DNA from: Prorocentrum cordatum
Lineage: Eukaryota; Sar; Dinophyceae; Prorocentrales; Prorocentraceae
Assembly: GCA_963575745.1 (NCBI GenBank)
Contig: CAUYUJ010004726.1
Location: forward strand, 12,501 to 62,500
Length of the DNA stretch: 50,000 nucleotides
Direction: 5' to 3'
Positions 20,836 to 31,430 of the stretch are shown here, piece by piece. Numbering within the stretch: the first letter of the stretch is position 1; each line of letters starts with the position of its first letter. The notes beneath the pieces were generated by a model that was not told the origin of the DNA, searched no databases, and saw only the letters and a program-made list of their open reading frames with translations. A program made the translations under genes and the position numbers.

Positions 20836-21007
20836 TCGGGGATGGACAGACCTCCCTTGAGTAAAACGCGGTTTAATGAAAACGGCCTGAGGCCCAAACC
20901 TGGCGGGCGCAAGCCTGGAAAGTAGCGGCCACGGCGCCCTCTCGAGAACCGAAAACGGACAACTCACTAATCGACGTGTCACTGTTGGGGGTTCTGTCCA
21001 CCCCCGA
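20836..21007 (+). mobile_element. 172-bp MITE-like TIR element, copy 2
   Basis: Starts TCGGGGATGGACAGA and ends TCTGTCCACCCCCGA like copy 1, has exactly the same length, and differs at only a modest number of positions. It is flanked by a perfect 5-bp direct repeat, GCGAT (20831-20835 and 21008-21012). The different duplications at the two loci show two independent insertions. Confidence 0.9.
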
Positions 21008-21039
21008 GCGATAGCGACGCCAAATGTGGGAAAGACCAG

Positions 21040-21702
21040 GTGCATGCTCTTTGCCCCTGGGCGGCGGAATACATGAGACTTTTCCGAAATCACGACGCGG
21101 GCAAAAAACTGCAAGAGGCACATAGCCAACGCGCGAAAAGCTCTCGTGCACCGAGCACCTATCTGAAGAGCCTTCAGAACCTGAATCTGGAGCAAGGTGC
21201 CTGTCGAGGGCGAAGCATTGGAGCAATTCATATCTTCCTGGTGAGAACGGGCGCACGAGACCGCCTGGAGATGCTTAGATCCGCCATCAGCCCTGGCTTG
21301 ACCAGCGCGGCCCGCATTGACCTTCTCGTCAAACACCTGATCGAGCCTAAGGGTGGGGAAACTCCCGACGACGTTCTCGCTGTCCGCAATCAAAACTCCG
21401 GGGCCCGCGAGGCTTTAGGCGCCTGCCAGGAAAACGCAAAACCACCCAGCCCGGCGCGCCCGGGGCAGGCGGGCGCACAGGGGGGGGGCAACCACACTGG
21501 CAACACGCCCGCTCCTTCTACTTTACAGCCCTGCGCTCCAGGACGATCTGGGAAACTCCGTGATAACCGATGGCCTGCAGGAACTATCTTCAGAAGCCGC
21601 GCCTCGAAAACCCGGCGGGGGGGGGGCCCTCGCACACCGCGACTTCCACCCGACGGGGAGGCAAAAACCAGCAGCGCGAAGGATTCCACCAGAGGTAGCT
21701 AG
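21040..21702 (+). CDS. Possible small ORF, 220 codons, unrecognised
   Basis: The frame begins shortly after MITE copy 2. Its first 125 residues have a balanced composition (for example LVRTGARDRLEMLRSAISPG and RIDLLVKHLIEPKGGETPDD). The last 90 are rich in Pro, Gly, Arg and Ala and look like GC-driven low complexity. I recognise no domain, and an overlapping minus-strand frame of similar length exists. It may be chance or part of a decayed gene. Confidence 0.2.
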   Translation: MHALCPWAAEYMRLFRNHDAGKKLQEAHSQRAKSSRAPSTYLKSLQNLNLEQGACRGRSIGAIHIFLVRTGARDRLEMLRSAISPGLTSAARIDLLVKHLIEPKGGETPDDVLAVRNQNSGAREALGACQENAKPPSPARPGQAGAQGGGNHTGNTPAPSTLQPCAPGRSGKLRDNRWPAGTIFRSRASKTRRGGGPRTPRLPPDGEAKTSSAKDSTRGS

Positions 21703-22436
21703 GAAAAGCTAATCTGCCCTGAAAACTCAGGCAGTTCACAAGACCAGATTGCCCCCCGCGCGCCCGGATCAATTCCCCGCGCCCTGCGAAGAGCTGGAGA
21801 TCCCCATGCCCCGCGGAATAGCCCGTCATCCAGCGGCAGAACTCACGCACCGCGGCAGTTTATAGCCCCTGATAAGGGCCAGCACGCGAGCCCGCATCGC
21901 ACCACATGCACAGGCTCGGAGGGCGCCTTTCTGGCGAGGGGCGCACGTGGAAGAGCTCGGGAAGTAATTAAGGCGCCACATCGAAGCAAAGCATGTCGCG
22001 CGCGAACCAGTGCTTGCCAGATACGTCACCTCCCAAACTCCCGAGGACGGCCAAACGCAGGCGGCACCCGAGCAGGGTTCGGGAGGTGAACGACAATTTG
22101 CGAACGCTACCCTTTTTTTGACGTCGATCGGACTTCAAGCACGGGGCTCGCAGCGTTCTGACATGCAAAGGAAAGAGGCCGACGTAGGCCTAAGGCAAAC
22201 AAATTAGGCCTGGCTGGCGCATGGACACAAGACAGGCGCGAGGACTAAGTCAGGGACAGAATGCCCACAAGGGCAAAGAGTATGCACCAGCCAGACGGTG
22301 AAGTAGAGAAGGAGGACGAAGCGAAAGATCATCGCGATAAACTCAGGCATCCCCCAGGCCCACCCCAGGACAGCGGCGCGCACCGCAGAGATCGGGCGCC
22401 CGAGGCCGGAGGCCGCGCACGGACAGAGGCACTGAT
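21703..22436. other. Unassigned stretch
   Basis: No repeat structure, RNA gene or credible coding frame was recognised here. Confidence 0.35.
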
Positions 22437-22593
22437 GAAGGGGCCCCAGGACACACAAACACACAGATAAAAATAGTCCCCATATTTTCCCATGTTTTCT
22501 GGGTTTCTGCCTTCCCCCCACTTCCCATATTTTCCACATATTTTCTGGGGAATCGAGGATCAATTGTGTCCGCGTGTTTCTTCCCCTCCTGAG
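22437..22593 (+). repeat. Dispersed repeat R2, copy 2
   Basis: Shares GAAGGGGCCCCAGGACACAC-type start, CCCACTTCCCATATTTTC, TTTTCTGGGGAATCGA and the end TTCCCCTCCTGAG with copy 1, with small indels. Confidence 0.8.
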
Positions 22594-22649
22594 TTGAGAC
22601 CACCGTGCCCGCAGTCTCTTGGCGCTTGAAGGGGGAGTCCCAAGCTCGC

Positions 22650-22930
22650 GAGACCTATTGGCGGAGCGCCACAGGTCGCGGCGCCACCTGCTGCGGGACG
22701 GGAAAATGACCACAGCCACTGCTTCTTGTTTGCGCCGCCTTCCAGCCGACCGAAAAAGAAGCAGCGGTTGTGGTCATTTCCCTGGTGCCAAGCTTAAAGA
22801 AAATGAACACAACCACTGCCTTGTTTCTGCTGGCTGGAAGGCGGCAACGAAAGAAAAGCAGTGGCTGTGGTCGTTTTCGCGTCCCGTAGAGACCTATTGG
22901 CGGAGCGCCACGGGTCGCGGCGCCACCTGC
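22650..22930. mobile_element. Foldback element flanked by 42-bp direct repeats
   Basis: Bases 22650-22691 and 22889-22930 are 42-bp direct repeats with one difference (both begin GAGACCTATTGGCGGAGCGC). Between them, 197 bp form nested inverted repeats. The outer arms are GGGACGGGAAAATGACCACA (from 22695) through GCCGCCTTCCAGC, and the imperfect inverse ending CGTCCC at 22885. Inner inverted arms flank the centre near 22790. The 42-bp flanks are far longer than usual target duplications, so insertion into a pre-existing tandem repeat is as likely as transposition. Confidence 0.8.
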
Positions 22931-23125
22931 GGATCACCCAGACCTGGGAAAACCCGGCGGGGCCCCCTGCAAGGTGGAGGAGGGCGCTCTCGAGGACCGC
23001 CGGCCAGGCGACGGACCGGAGAGGAGCGCTCCGCGGGCGGAGCAACCGAAGCGCTCGGAGCCGCAATGTGGGAACGGGGGTGGGGGCCACAGCCACCCGC
23101 GGAAGAGCGACGCGGCGCCCCAGGA

Positions 23126-23186
23126 CCTTCAAAGGGGCCCTGGGACACACAAGCAAAGACACACAAGTAACAGGATTCCCCATATT
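23126..23186 (+). repeat. Dispersed repeat R2, 5' half only
   Basis: The copy has AAGGGGCCCTGGGACACACA and ATTCCCCATAT, then stops just before the left arm of the 3-kb palindrome at 23192, which may have interrupted it. Confidence 0.7.
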
Positions 23187-23554
23187 TTTCAATCGGAGGT
23201 GAGGGGGTGAGATCGAAGTGGAACGGAGAGCACCCCTACCGGGAAATCGATTTCGGTTTCGTGTTCGTGCGTGCCGTGCGTGCCGTGCGGGCGAGGCGAA
23301 GCTGCGTGGGCGGTCGAGAAAAAGTCTCCTGTGGCTGAGGCGCGGCCGGAGCAAATGTCTCCCTTCCGGGCGGCCGGTGGCCCGCGGTGTTCCGCCGGTG
23401 TCCCGCTGGTGTCCCGTGTGGCTGAGGCGCGGCCGGACCAAATGTCTCCCTTCCGGGCGGCCGGTGGCCCGCGGTGTCCCGCCGGTGTCCCGCGGTATCC
23501 CGCGGTGTCCCGCGGTGCCCCGCGGTGTCCCGCCGGTGTCCCGCGGTGTCCCGC

Positions 23555-23615
<61 letters not shown>

Positions 23616-24054
23616 CTGATGCTGATGCTGATGATGATGATGATGATGGTGATGCTGATGATGATGATGCTGCTGATGATGATAACGATGCTGATGATGA
23701 TGATGACGATGATGATGATGATGAGGATGATGGTGTCCCGATGATGATGATGATGATGCTGATGATGATGATGACGATGATGATGATGATGATGCTGATG
23801 GTGTCCCGATGATGAGGATGATGATGATCATGATGATTATGTTGATGATCATGATGATGACGATGATGGTGTCCCGATGATGATGAGTATGATGATATTG
23901 ATGTTGATGATTCTGATTATGATCGTGTCCCGATGATGATGTTGATGATGATGAGGTTGATGATTATGGCGTCCCGATGATGATTATTATGATGGTGATG
24001 AGGATGCTGATGATGATGATGATGGCGTCCCGATGGTGATGACGATGATGATTG

Positions 24055-24086
<32 letters not shown>

Positions 24087-24217
24087 GTCATGCTGATCTT
24101 GGTAATGATGATGATGGTGCCCAGATGATGACTGTGATGATGATGCTGATGATGATGCTGATGATGCTGATGATGATGATGATGTCGAGGATGAGGATGA
24201 GATGATGATGGTGTCCC

Positions 24218-24269
<52 letters not shown>

Positions 24270-24540
24270 GTGACGATAACGATGGTGATCATGATTGTGT
24301 CGCGATGATGATGCTGCTGATGATGATGATGATGATGACGATGACTGTGTCCCGATGTTGCTGATGATGATGATGCTGATGATGATGATTGTGATGATGC
24401 TGATGATGGTGATGGTGGTGTCCCGATGATGTTGATGACCGTGATGATGATGTTGGTGTTGATGATGAGGACGGTGTCCCGATTATGATGCTGTTGGTGA
24501 TGACGATGTTGATGTTGATGTTGCTGATGATGATGACGTT
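23555..24540 (+). repeat. GAT microsatellite with GTGTCCC spacers
   Basis: Runs of GATGAT are interrupted at irregular intervals by GGTGTCCCGATGATG, which joins the microsatellite to the neighbouring GGTGTCCCGC decamers. Open frames are artefacts. Confidence 0.95.
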
Positions 24541-24765
24541 GATTGTGAGAGCGGTTGTGATATCGATAGTGAGATCGATAGTGAGACCGAATGTGATATC
24601 GATTGTGAGATCGATTGTGAGATCGACTGTGAGATCGATAGTCAGATCAATTGTGAGATAGATCGGGTGAGATCGATTGTGAGATCGATCGAGGGAGATC
24701 GATCGAGCGAGACCGATACTGAGATCGATAGTGAGATCGATAGTGAGACCGATCGAGTGAGACGT
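24540..24765 (+). repeat. GAGATCGATAGT 12-bp minisatellite, left arm
   Basis: Units of GAGATCGATTGT or GAGATCGATAGT are repeated. Each unit contains the palindrome ATCGAT. Confidence 0.92.
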
Positions 24766-24814
24766 TGGTTCCTCCCCCCCCCGAACCTCCTTATCACCCG
24801 AAGGGTGGTCGTAT

Positions 24815-24880
24815 AGGTTTTTTCTGGGTTTTCGTCTTTCCCCCCCCCCCCCCCACTTTCCATATTTTCCCATAACCTAT
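24815..24880 (+). repeat. Dispersed repeat R2, internal fragment
   Basis: TTTTCTGGGTTTTCGTCTTT, a C run and ACTTTCCATATTTTCCCATA match the middle of the R2 family. The fragment sits in the spacer at the centre of the palindrome. Confidence 0.65.
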
Positions 24881-24949
24881 AAAACCAGGCCCGTCGTGAT
24901 AAGGAGGTGAGGGGGGGGGAGGGGCCAACGTCGCACTCGATCGATCCCA

Positions 24950-25725
24950 CTATCGAACTCACTACCGATCTCACAATCGATCTCAATCGATCGATCTCAC
25001 GATCGATCTGATTATCGATCGCACAATCGATCTCGCAATCGATCTCACCATCGATCTCACAATCGGTATCGCTATTGATCTCACAATCGATATCACAATC
25101 GATCTCACACTCGATCTCACATTCGATCCGGCTATCGATCCTGCGATCAAACTCACAATCGATCTCATTATCGATCTCACATTCGGTCTCACTATCGATC
25201 TCACTATGGATGTCACAATCGATCTCGCAATCGATCTCGCATTCGGTTTCACTATCGATCTCACTATCGAACTCACTTTCGATCTCATTATCGGTTTTAC
25301 ATTCGGTCTCACTATCGAACTCACTATCGATATCACAACCGATCTCACAGAGTCTCACCATCGATCTCACTATCGAACTCACTATCGATCTCATTATCAA
25401 TCTCAATCGATCGATCTCACAATTGATTTGACTATCGATCTCACAATAGATCCCACAATCGATCTCGCATTCGGTCTCGCTAACGATCTCACTATCGATA
25501 TAACAATCGATCTCACATTTGATCTCCCATTCGGTCTCACAATCGATTTCACTATCGATACCACTATCGATCTCGCAATCGATCTCGCAATCGGTCTGAC
25601 ATTCGGTCTCACAATCGATCTCACATTCGTATACGGGGTCGTATGTCTCACAATCGATCTCACTATCGACCTCACTATCGATCTCACATTCGACCTCACT
25701 ATCGATCTCACTATCGATCATCGAA
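24950..25725 (+). repeat. ACTATCGATCTC 12-bp minisatellite, right arm
   Basis: About 60 units of CACTATCGATCTCACAATCG and variants form the inverse of the left arm array. Because the unit is 12 bp, frames of more than 350 codons (Glu-Ile-Asp-Cys or Ile-Asp-Leu-Thr repeats) remain open on both strands. I reject them as genes. Confidence 0.93.
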
Positions 25726-26289
25726 GTAAAACATCAACATCATCATCACCATCATCACCATCAACACCATCATCATCATCCTCATCATCATCATCATCAT
25801 CATCATTATCATCACCATCATCATCATCATCATCATCATCGGGACACCGACGGGGCACCGACGGGACACCGGCGGGACACCGCGGGGCCCTGGCCGCCCG
25901 GAAGGGAATCATTTGGTCCGGCCGCGCCTCAGCCACACGGGACACCAGCGGGACACCGGCGGGACACCGGCGGGACACCGCGGGGCCCCGGCCGCCCGGA
26001 AGGGAGACATTTGGTCCGGCCGCGCCTCAGCCACAGGAGACTTTCTCTCGCCCGCCCACGCAGCTTCGCCTCGCCCGCACGCACGGCACGCACGAACACG
26101 AAACCGAAATCGATTTCCCAGTAGGGGGGCTCTCCGTTCCACTTCGATCTCACCCCCTCACCTCCGATATCTTATACATCTACACAAGATGTTACCGGCT
26201 CGCTTCGCTTCGCCTTTCAAATCTTGGTCGCATGGCGCCAGACAGGCGCGCTGGGACGGGCAGTCGTCGCTGCCGCGGTGCGCCTCGAT

Positions 26290-26935
26290 AATGGGGCCAT
26301 CGGACTCGTGTGGCTCATAAAGCTCGTCTGTGATCATAGGACTCTTGCGGCTCGTCTGGCTCTTAGGTTGATACGGTCCAAAGGGCTCATATTCCGTAGG
26401 GCTCATCGGGTCCAGAAGTCGTCTCGCAAGGCTCGCAGACCTCATGGGGCTCATAGGGCTCATGACGTTCATAGGGATCATGGGGCTCGCAGGGGTCATC
26501 GGGCTGATGGGGGTGATGGGTATCATAGGGCCCATGAGGCTAGGGCTCGTAGGGCTCGTGAGGCTTGTAGGGCGCATAAGGCTCATATGGCTCATAAAGC
26601 TCGTGTGTGATCCTCGGGCTCTTGCGGCTCGTACAGCTCTTAGGTTGATACGGGGCAGAGGGCTCATATTCCGTCGGGCCCATAGGGTCCATAGGGCTCG
26701 TAAGGCTCACCGGGTTCATGGGGCTCATCAGGCTCATGACGTTTATAGGGCTCATGGGGCTCGCAGGGGTCATAGGGCTGATAGGGGTGATGGGGCTCAT
26801 ACGGCCTAGAAGGCGCGTAGGGTTCATACGGCCATAGGGCCCATATGGCTTTTTTCGTGCTCAAAGGGCTCGTAAGGCTCGTTGGGCTCATAGGGCTCAT
26901 GGTGCTCACAGGGATCCGAGGGCCGAAAGTATGTA
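26290..26935 (+). repeat. GGGCTCATA 9-bp minisatellite, array 1
   Basis: Imperfect units of GGGCTCATA or GGGCTCGTA are arranged in tandem, with two larger similar blocks starting near 26300 and 26590 (both have CATATTCCGT, then a GGGCTCATCGGG-like run). The array ends at GGGCCGAAAGTATG. Confidence 0.9.
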
Positions 26936-27748
26936 GGTGGTGCTATAAGAGCTCCCCAGGCACGTGAGGCCCACATGGTTTGTCGAGCTTCCGACGCTCG
27001 AAGACGGCACCAGAGACTCGCAGGAGCGCCCGAAAACGCTCCGAGAGACCTTCAAAAGGGTCCAAAGACGGCCCAAGAGAGCTTCAAACCTGCCCAAGAG
27101 GCGTCCAAACGAGCTCCAAGAGAGGCTCAAGAGGGGGAGCACGAAATGGCAATTCGATTCCGCTGCCCGAAGAGATTTCCAGAAGCTCCCCAGAGGCCTC
27201 CGAGGAGCTCTAAGAGGACCCCAAGATGCCGCAAAGAAGCACCCTAGAGGCCTCGAAACTGCCTCCAACAGGCCCACGAAAGGCCTACCACGATATCCCA
27301 ACGAACATCCGAGATGTCTCTGGTGCCTCCTTGAACAATCGCTTCCGAGCATGAGGGACTGTCACGGTGGCGGGACCTGCCGCAGGCAGTTGGATAGCTT
27401 TCGAAATTGCCTATGACTGTGCTTCGCTTGCTGCTTTCTTTGAGCGTTTGAGGGCGGTCTCCCAATCAGTGCACTTAGGAAGTAAGGCCCCGCACTGTTC
27501 CTCCAGATACTCGGCCTTCCTTTTTGGTTTCATGCGCATTGCTTCCTAGTCCAAAGCCACTTTTGCTATTTTCCTGTGTGTCGCCAGCGGCACGGACTCA
27601 CGTACCATCCTGATGACGATGCCTCGAGCCCCCTTGTGGAATCGATCACGACGTTCGGGCCAACCTGGCTCAGAAAGCCCCCCTCGCCCGACTTGCTGAA
27701 CGCTTGACCCGAAAGTGGCCCCGAGACGGCACCGAGACGCCCCATGGA
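26936..27748. repeat. Purine-biased decamer array and unassigned sequence
   Basis: Bases 26995-27250 are imperfect units like CCAAAGACGGCCCAAGAG, in the opposite orientation to the arrays at 29750-31430. Bases 27250-27700 have normal complexity and no recognised gene. Confidence 0.6.
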
Positions 27749-28105
27749 CCCGGCATTTTGACGACCGCTCAAAATGCGGGGTGCTGGGGGTCTCTTCGGG
27801 CCATCTTGGGCCGCTCTAGGGCCGCTTCGGGGCCCCGGAGAAGGCCCCGAGAGGGCCCCAAGCGAGCTCAAGAGGGGTCCAAGAAGGCCCCAAGAGCAGC
27901 TCCATGTGGGCCCTCGCACCCGGTATTTTGACAGCTGCTGAACATACCGGGTGCGGGGTCCCTCTTGGAGCCCTCCTGGGGCTTTTTGGGGCCGCTCCTG
28001 GGCTACTCTTAAAGTGCCTGGGGCTCGGCGACGGCCCCGAGCGAGTCCCAAGCGGGCCGAAGAGAGCTTCAAGAAGGCCCCACGAGCGGCCGAAGAGCAT
28101 TGCAT
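27749..28105 (+). repeat. Two tandem units of about 180 bp with hairpins
   Basis: Each unit starts with a hairpin, CCCGGCATTTTGA with CTCAAAATGCGGGG in the first and CCCGGTAT with ATACCGGG in the second. Each continues with CTTGGGCC-type and then GGCCCCAAG-type decamers, which are mutually inverse. Stem bases differ between the units in a matched way. Confidence 0.7.
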
Positions 28106-28224
28106 GATCATGCAGTAACTAATCTTAGGGTTCTCTTGCAGCGCCTCTCTTGGGCCCTGGAGAAACCTCCGAGAGAGCCCACGAGCCCTCCCAGATGACA
28201 TATGAGGGCCTCGGAGGCGTGTGG

Positions 28225-29690
28225 GTCATTGGGCACAGAATGGGCTGAGAAGCTCGTAGTGCGCAGGGCTTGTGGGGCCCGTGGGGCTGATAGGGCCGAT
28301 GAACCTCATCGGTCCCGCGAGGCTCATTTGGGGGTCATCTGGTGGGTCTGTTAGGGCTCATTAAAATCATAGGGCTTATAGGGTTCGTAGGGCTCATAGG
28401 GCTCTTAGGCTTCTTGTGGCTCGTAGGGCTCGTAGGGCTCATAGAGCGCATATGTGACATGGGACTCATGAGGGCTCATAGGGCTCATGGGGCTCCTGAG
28501 GCTATCGGGCTTATAGGGCTCATGGGGCTCATAGGGTTCATATGGCTCATATGGCCCATAAGGTTCATAGAACGCATAGATCTCATGAGACACTTGAGGG
28601 CTCACAGGGCTCATGGGGCTCATAAAGCTCATTGGGCTCATAGGGTTCATAGGGCTCCCAGGGCTCATCGGGCTTAGATGGCTCGTAGGCGTCATGGGGC
28701 TCACCAGGCTCATGGGGCTCATAGGGGTCATAGGGCGCATAGGGCTCGAGGGGCTCATGAGGCTCAGAGGGTTCATGGGCTCATTGGGCTCGCAGGGTTT
28801 TGTGTTCACAGGGCTCATGGGGCTCATGAGGCCCATAAGGGTCATAGGGCTTATAGGGCTCATGGGATTCATTGGACGCATAGAGTTCATGTGCCCCATA
28901 GGGCTCATAGCGCTCGTAGGGCTCATAGGACTCATGGGTGCCATAGGGCCCATCGGGTTCCTAGTGCTCATAGGGCTCATAGGGCTCGTAGGGCTCAGAG
29001 GGCTCAGAGGGGCGCATAGGGCTCGTTGGGCTCATAAGGCTCGTGGTGTGCATAGGGCTCGTAAGAATCATAGGGCTCACAGGGCTCATAGGGCTCAAAG
29101 TGCTCATAGGGTTCATACGGCGGCTCATAGGGCTCATAGGGCTCACAGAGCGCGTAGGGCTCATAGGGCTCATGAGGGCTCATGGGGCTCGTGAGACTCA
29201 TAGAGCTCATGAGGGCTTAGAGGGCGCAGAGGGGCTCGTATGCCTCATAGGGCTCAGGAGGCGCATAGGGCTCTTAGGGCTAATAGGGCTCGTAGGGCTC
29301 ACAGGGCCCGTAGGGCTCATGGGGATTATGAGGCTTATAGGGCTCATAGGGCTCCCAGGGCCCATAGGTTTCATATGGCTCAGAGGGCTGACAGGGGCTC
29401 ATAGGGCTCAGAGGGCTCATGGGGGTCATGGGGTGCGGAGGGCTCATAAAGCTCACAGGCTAATAGGGCACATATGGCTCGTACGCCTCATGGGTTTCAT
29501 GGGGGTCATAGGGCTCATAGGGCTCGTGGGTGCTCATAGGGTTCCTATGCCTCCTAGGGCTCAGAGGGCTCAAAGGGATCAAAGGGATCAGAGGGCGCAT
29601 CGTGCTCGGAGGGCCCATGGGGCCCGTTGCGCTCATTGGGCTCACAGGGCTCATAAGGGGTCACAGGGCCGAAGGTATGAAAGTGGCGCT
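28225..29690 (+). repeat. GGGCTCATA 9-bp minisatellite, array 2
   Basis: About 1.4 kb of tandem GGGCTCATA units with GGGCTCGTA, GGGTTCATA and similar variants. The 9-bp unit keeps frames such as Gly-Leu-Ile and Met-Ser-Pro open for 100-250 codons; these are artefacts. The array ends at GGGCCGAAGGTATG, the same junction as array 1. Confidence 0.95.
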
Positions 29691-29749
29691 AGAGGAATAA
29701 CCAAGGCAGCTAAGATACAGTCTTGCGGAGATCAATGCGTGCGGCCTCG

Positions 29750-31430
29750 CGGGGCCTTGGCGGGGCTCTGTTTGGTGCTCTCTTAGGGGCCGTCTGGCGG
29801 CCCTCGTGGCCCGCTGCGGGACCTCCGTGGGCCGTCCTGGGGGGGGCGTGGGCCGTCCTGGGGCCTTCTTGGGCCCTTTCGGCAGCCTCTTGCGGCCTTC
29901 TTGGGGACGTCTTGGGAGCTTTGGGGTGCTCTCAGGGGCTCCATGTGGGCCGTCTTGGGGCTGTCTTGGGCCGTGATGTGGCTCTTTGGGGCTGTCTTGG
30001 GGCCCTCTTCGGGTCTTCTTGGGCCGCATTGGGGCGATCTTGGGACCTGGCTAGGCCGTCTTAGGCCGTCTTGGACGCTTTGAATGCCAAAGAAGGGGAC
30101 ATGCAGAACAATTACGTTTTTTCCTCTGGGAATGGGATTATTTGTGCCTCTTGGGGATCCCCCTGGGGGGCCTCTTGCGGCGTCTTCGGGGCTTCTTGAT
30201 CCGACTTGAAGTCACTTTGGGCCCTCTTTGAGCGCCCATGGGCTGCTCTGGAACGGTCTTGGGCCGTCTCGGACCTCCGCGGGAACGTCCGGGAAGCGAT
30301 CGTGGGCCCGCCCGAGGGGCTCCCCAAACTGGAAATTCTCATTCCACGTCGGTGTACGGGGGGGTCCTTATAAGATTATTCAAGAAGGAATCTGTATATC
30401 GCTCGGTCAGCCCACACGGTGTTTGTCCCCTCTCGCCACCTCCCCTAAATCCTTCCGCTTATTTTTATGCGTGGCAAATTATTGAATCGCTTCGCTCATT
30501 CCGCCGGCCCGTGATATGGCATCGCTGGTTTTTGTCTGTGTGTTCGTTGCCCATGTTGCGCTCTTGGGGGCGGGTGTCGTTCGGACGCGTTGCGTGGGGA
30601 GTTTTGATGGTGAAGCAGTTCCCTGGGGGTCGTCTCTCGATGGGGCGAAATAGAGTCGTCGTCAAGAGGCTTCTTTGGGGGGCCTCTTGGGGTCTGTTGA
30701 GAGGCCGTTCGGGGGCGCCTGGGAGACATGTTTGAAGCCTTCTGGGGCTTCTTTTGGGCCTCCTGGAAGTCTCCTGGGGCCTCTTTGCGACATCTTGGGG
30801 CCTCTTGGAGGCCTCTTGGGGCCTCTTTGGGACCTCCTGGGCGCCTTCTGGGACGGAGGGCTCCATTTTTGAGTTCTCGGTATCCCTTCCCTGGGGATCC
30901 CCTTTGGCACACAGTACTTTCTTTTCTTTCTATCTTTTCTTTTTTTCTCACCTCCTCCCCCTTGATTTGCTTCCATCCGTTCCTGCCCTTTCCACCCCAC
31001 GTCCCTTCGTTACCCTTGGGGCCTCTTGGTCCGTCTTGGGCGGCACTTGGGCCGTCTTGAGGGCTCTCGTGGGTCGTTTCGGCGCCGTCTTGGGAGCTTC
31101 GTGGGCCGTCGTGGAGCGGTCTTGGGGGCCTCTTGGGCCGTCTTGGAGCGTCCGGAAGCCGAAAAAGCCAGAACACAAAAAACATAGAAAAAACCAATGA
31201 AAATCAACGATTTGGCCTCTTGGGGCTCTCTTCGGAGGCCTCTTGGAAGGCTCTTGGGGCGTCTTGGAGGCCTCTTGGGCTGTCTTGGGGGCCTTTTGGG
31301 CCGTCTTGGGGTCATCGTCGGCGTCTTCGAGCGCTCTTTGGGCGTCTCGGGGGCCTCTTGGGCAGTCTTGGGGGCCTCTTGGGGCACTCTGAGCGCGCTC
31401 TGGGGAGCATGAGAGGCCGCACCCAGAAGG
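29750..31430 (+). repeat. CTTGGGGCCTCTTGGGCCGT decamer minisatellite
   Basis: Three blocks (29750-30075, 30680-30860, 31015-31400) consist of imperfect units of TTGGGGCCTC or TTGGGCCGTC. They are separated by normal-complexity segments at 30080-30670 and 30870-31010 (the second C/T-rich), in which I see no gene. Confidence 0.85.

Larger units (their letters stand above)
23192..26168. repeat. Nested 3-kb palindrome
   Basis: From outside in, four layers are mirrored. The outer arms 23192-23545 and 25845-26168 are near-identical inverses of non-repetitive sequence (ATCGGAGGTGAGGGGGTGAG and its inverse at the two ends) plus GGTGTCCCGC decamers. Next come GAT repeats on the left (23555-24540) and ATC repeats on the right (25735-25845). 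Then come GAGATCGATAGT 12-mers on the left (24540-24765) and their inverse on the right (24950-25725). Innermost are CCTCCTTATCAC and GTGATAAGGAGG around a centre near 24842. Copy numbers inside each layer differ between sides. The spacer contains part of repeat R2. No protein is encoded. Confidence 0.9.

Noticed and set aside
24642-25721. 359-codon minus-strand frame rich in Glu, Ile, Asp and Cys, and a 361-codon plus-strand frame
   Set aside because: Products of the 12-bp ATCGAT minisatellite.
23555-25845. CRISPR-like array
   Set aside because: Repeats are trinucleotides and 12-mers without unique spacers of constant length; this is a eukaryotic microsatellite.
28225-29786. Gly-Leu-Ile and Met-Ser-Pro repeat proteins
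   Set aside because: Readings of the 9-bp GGGCTCATA array on both strands.
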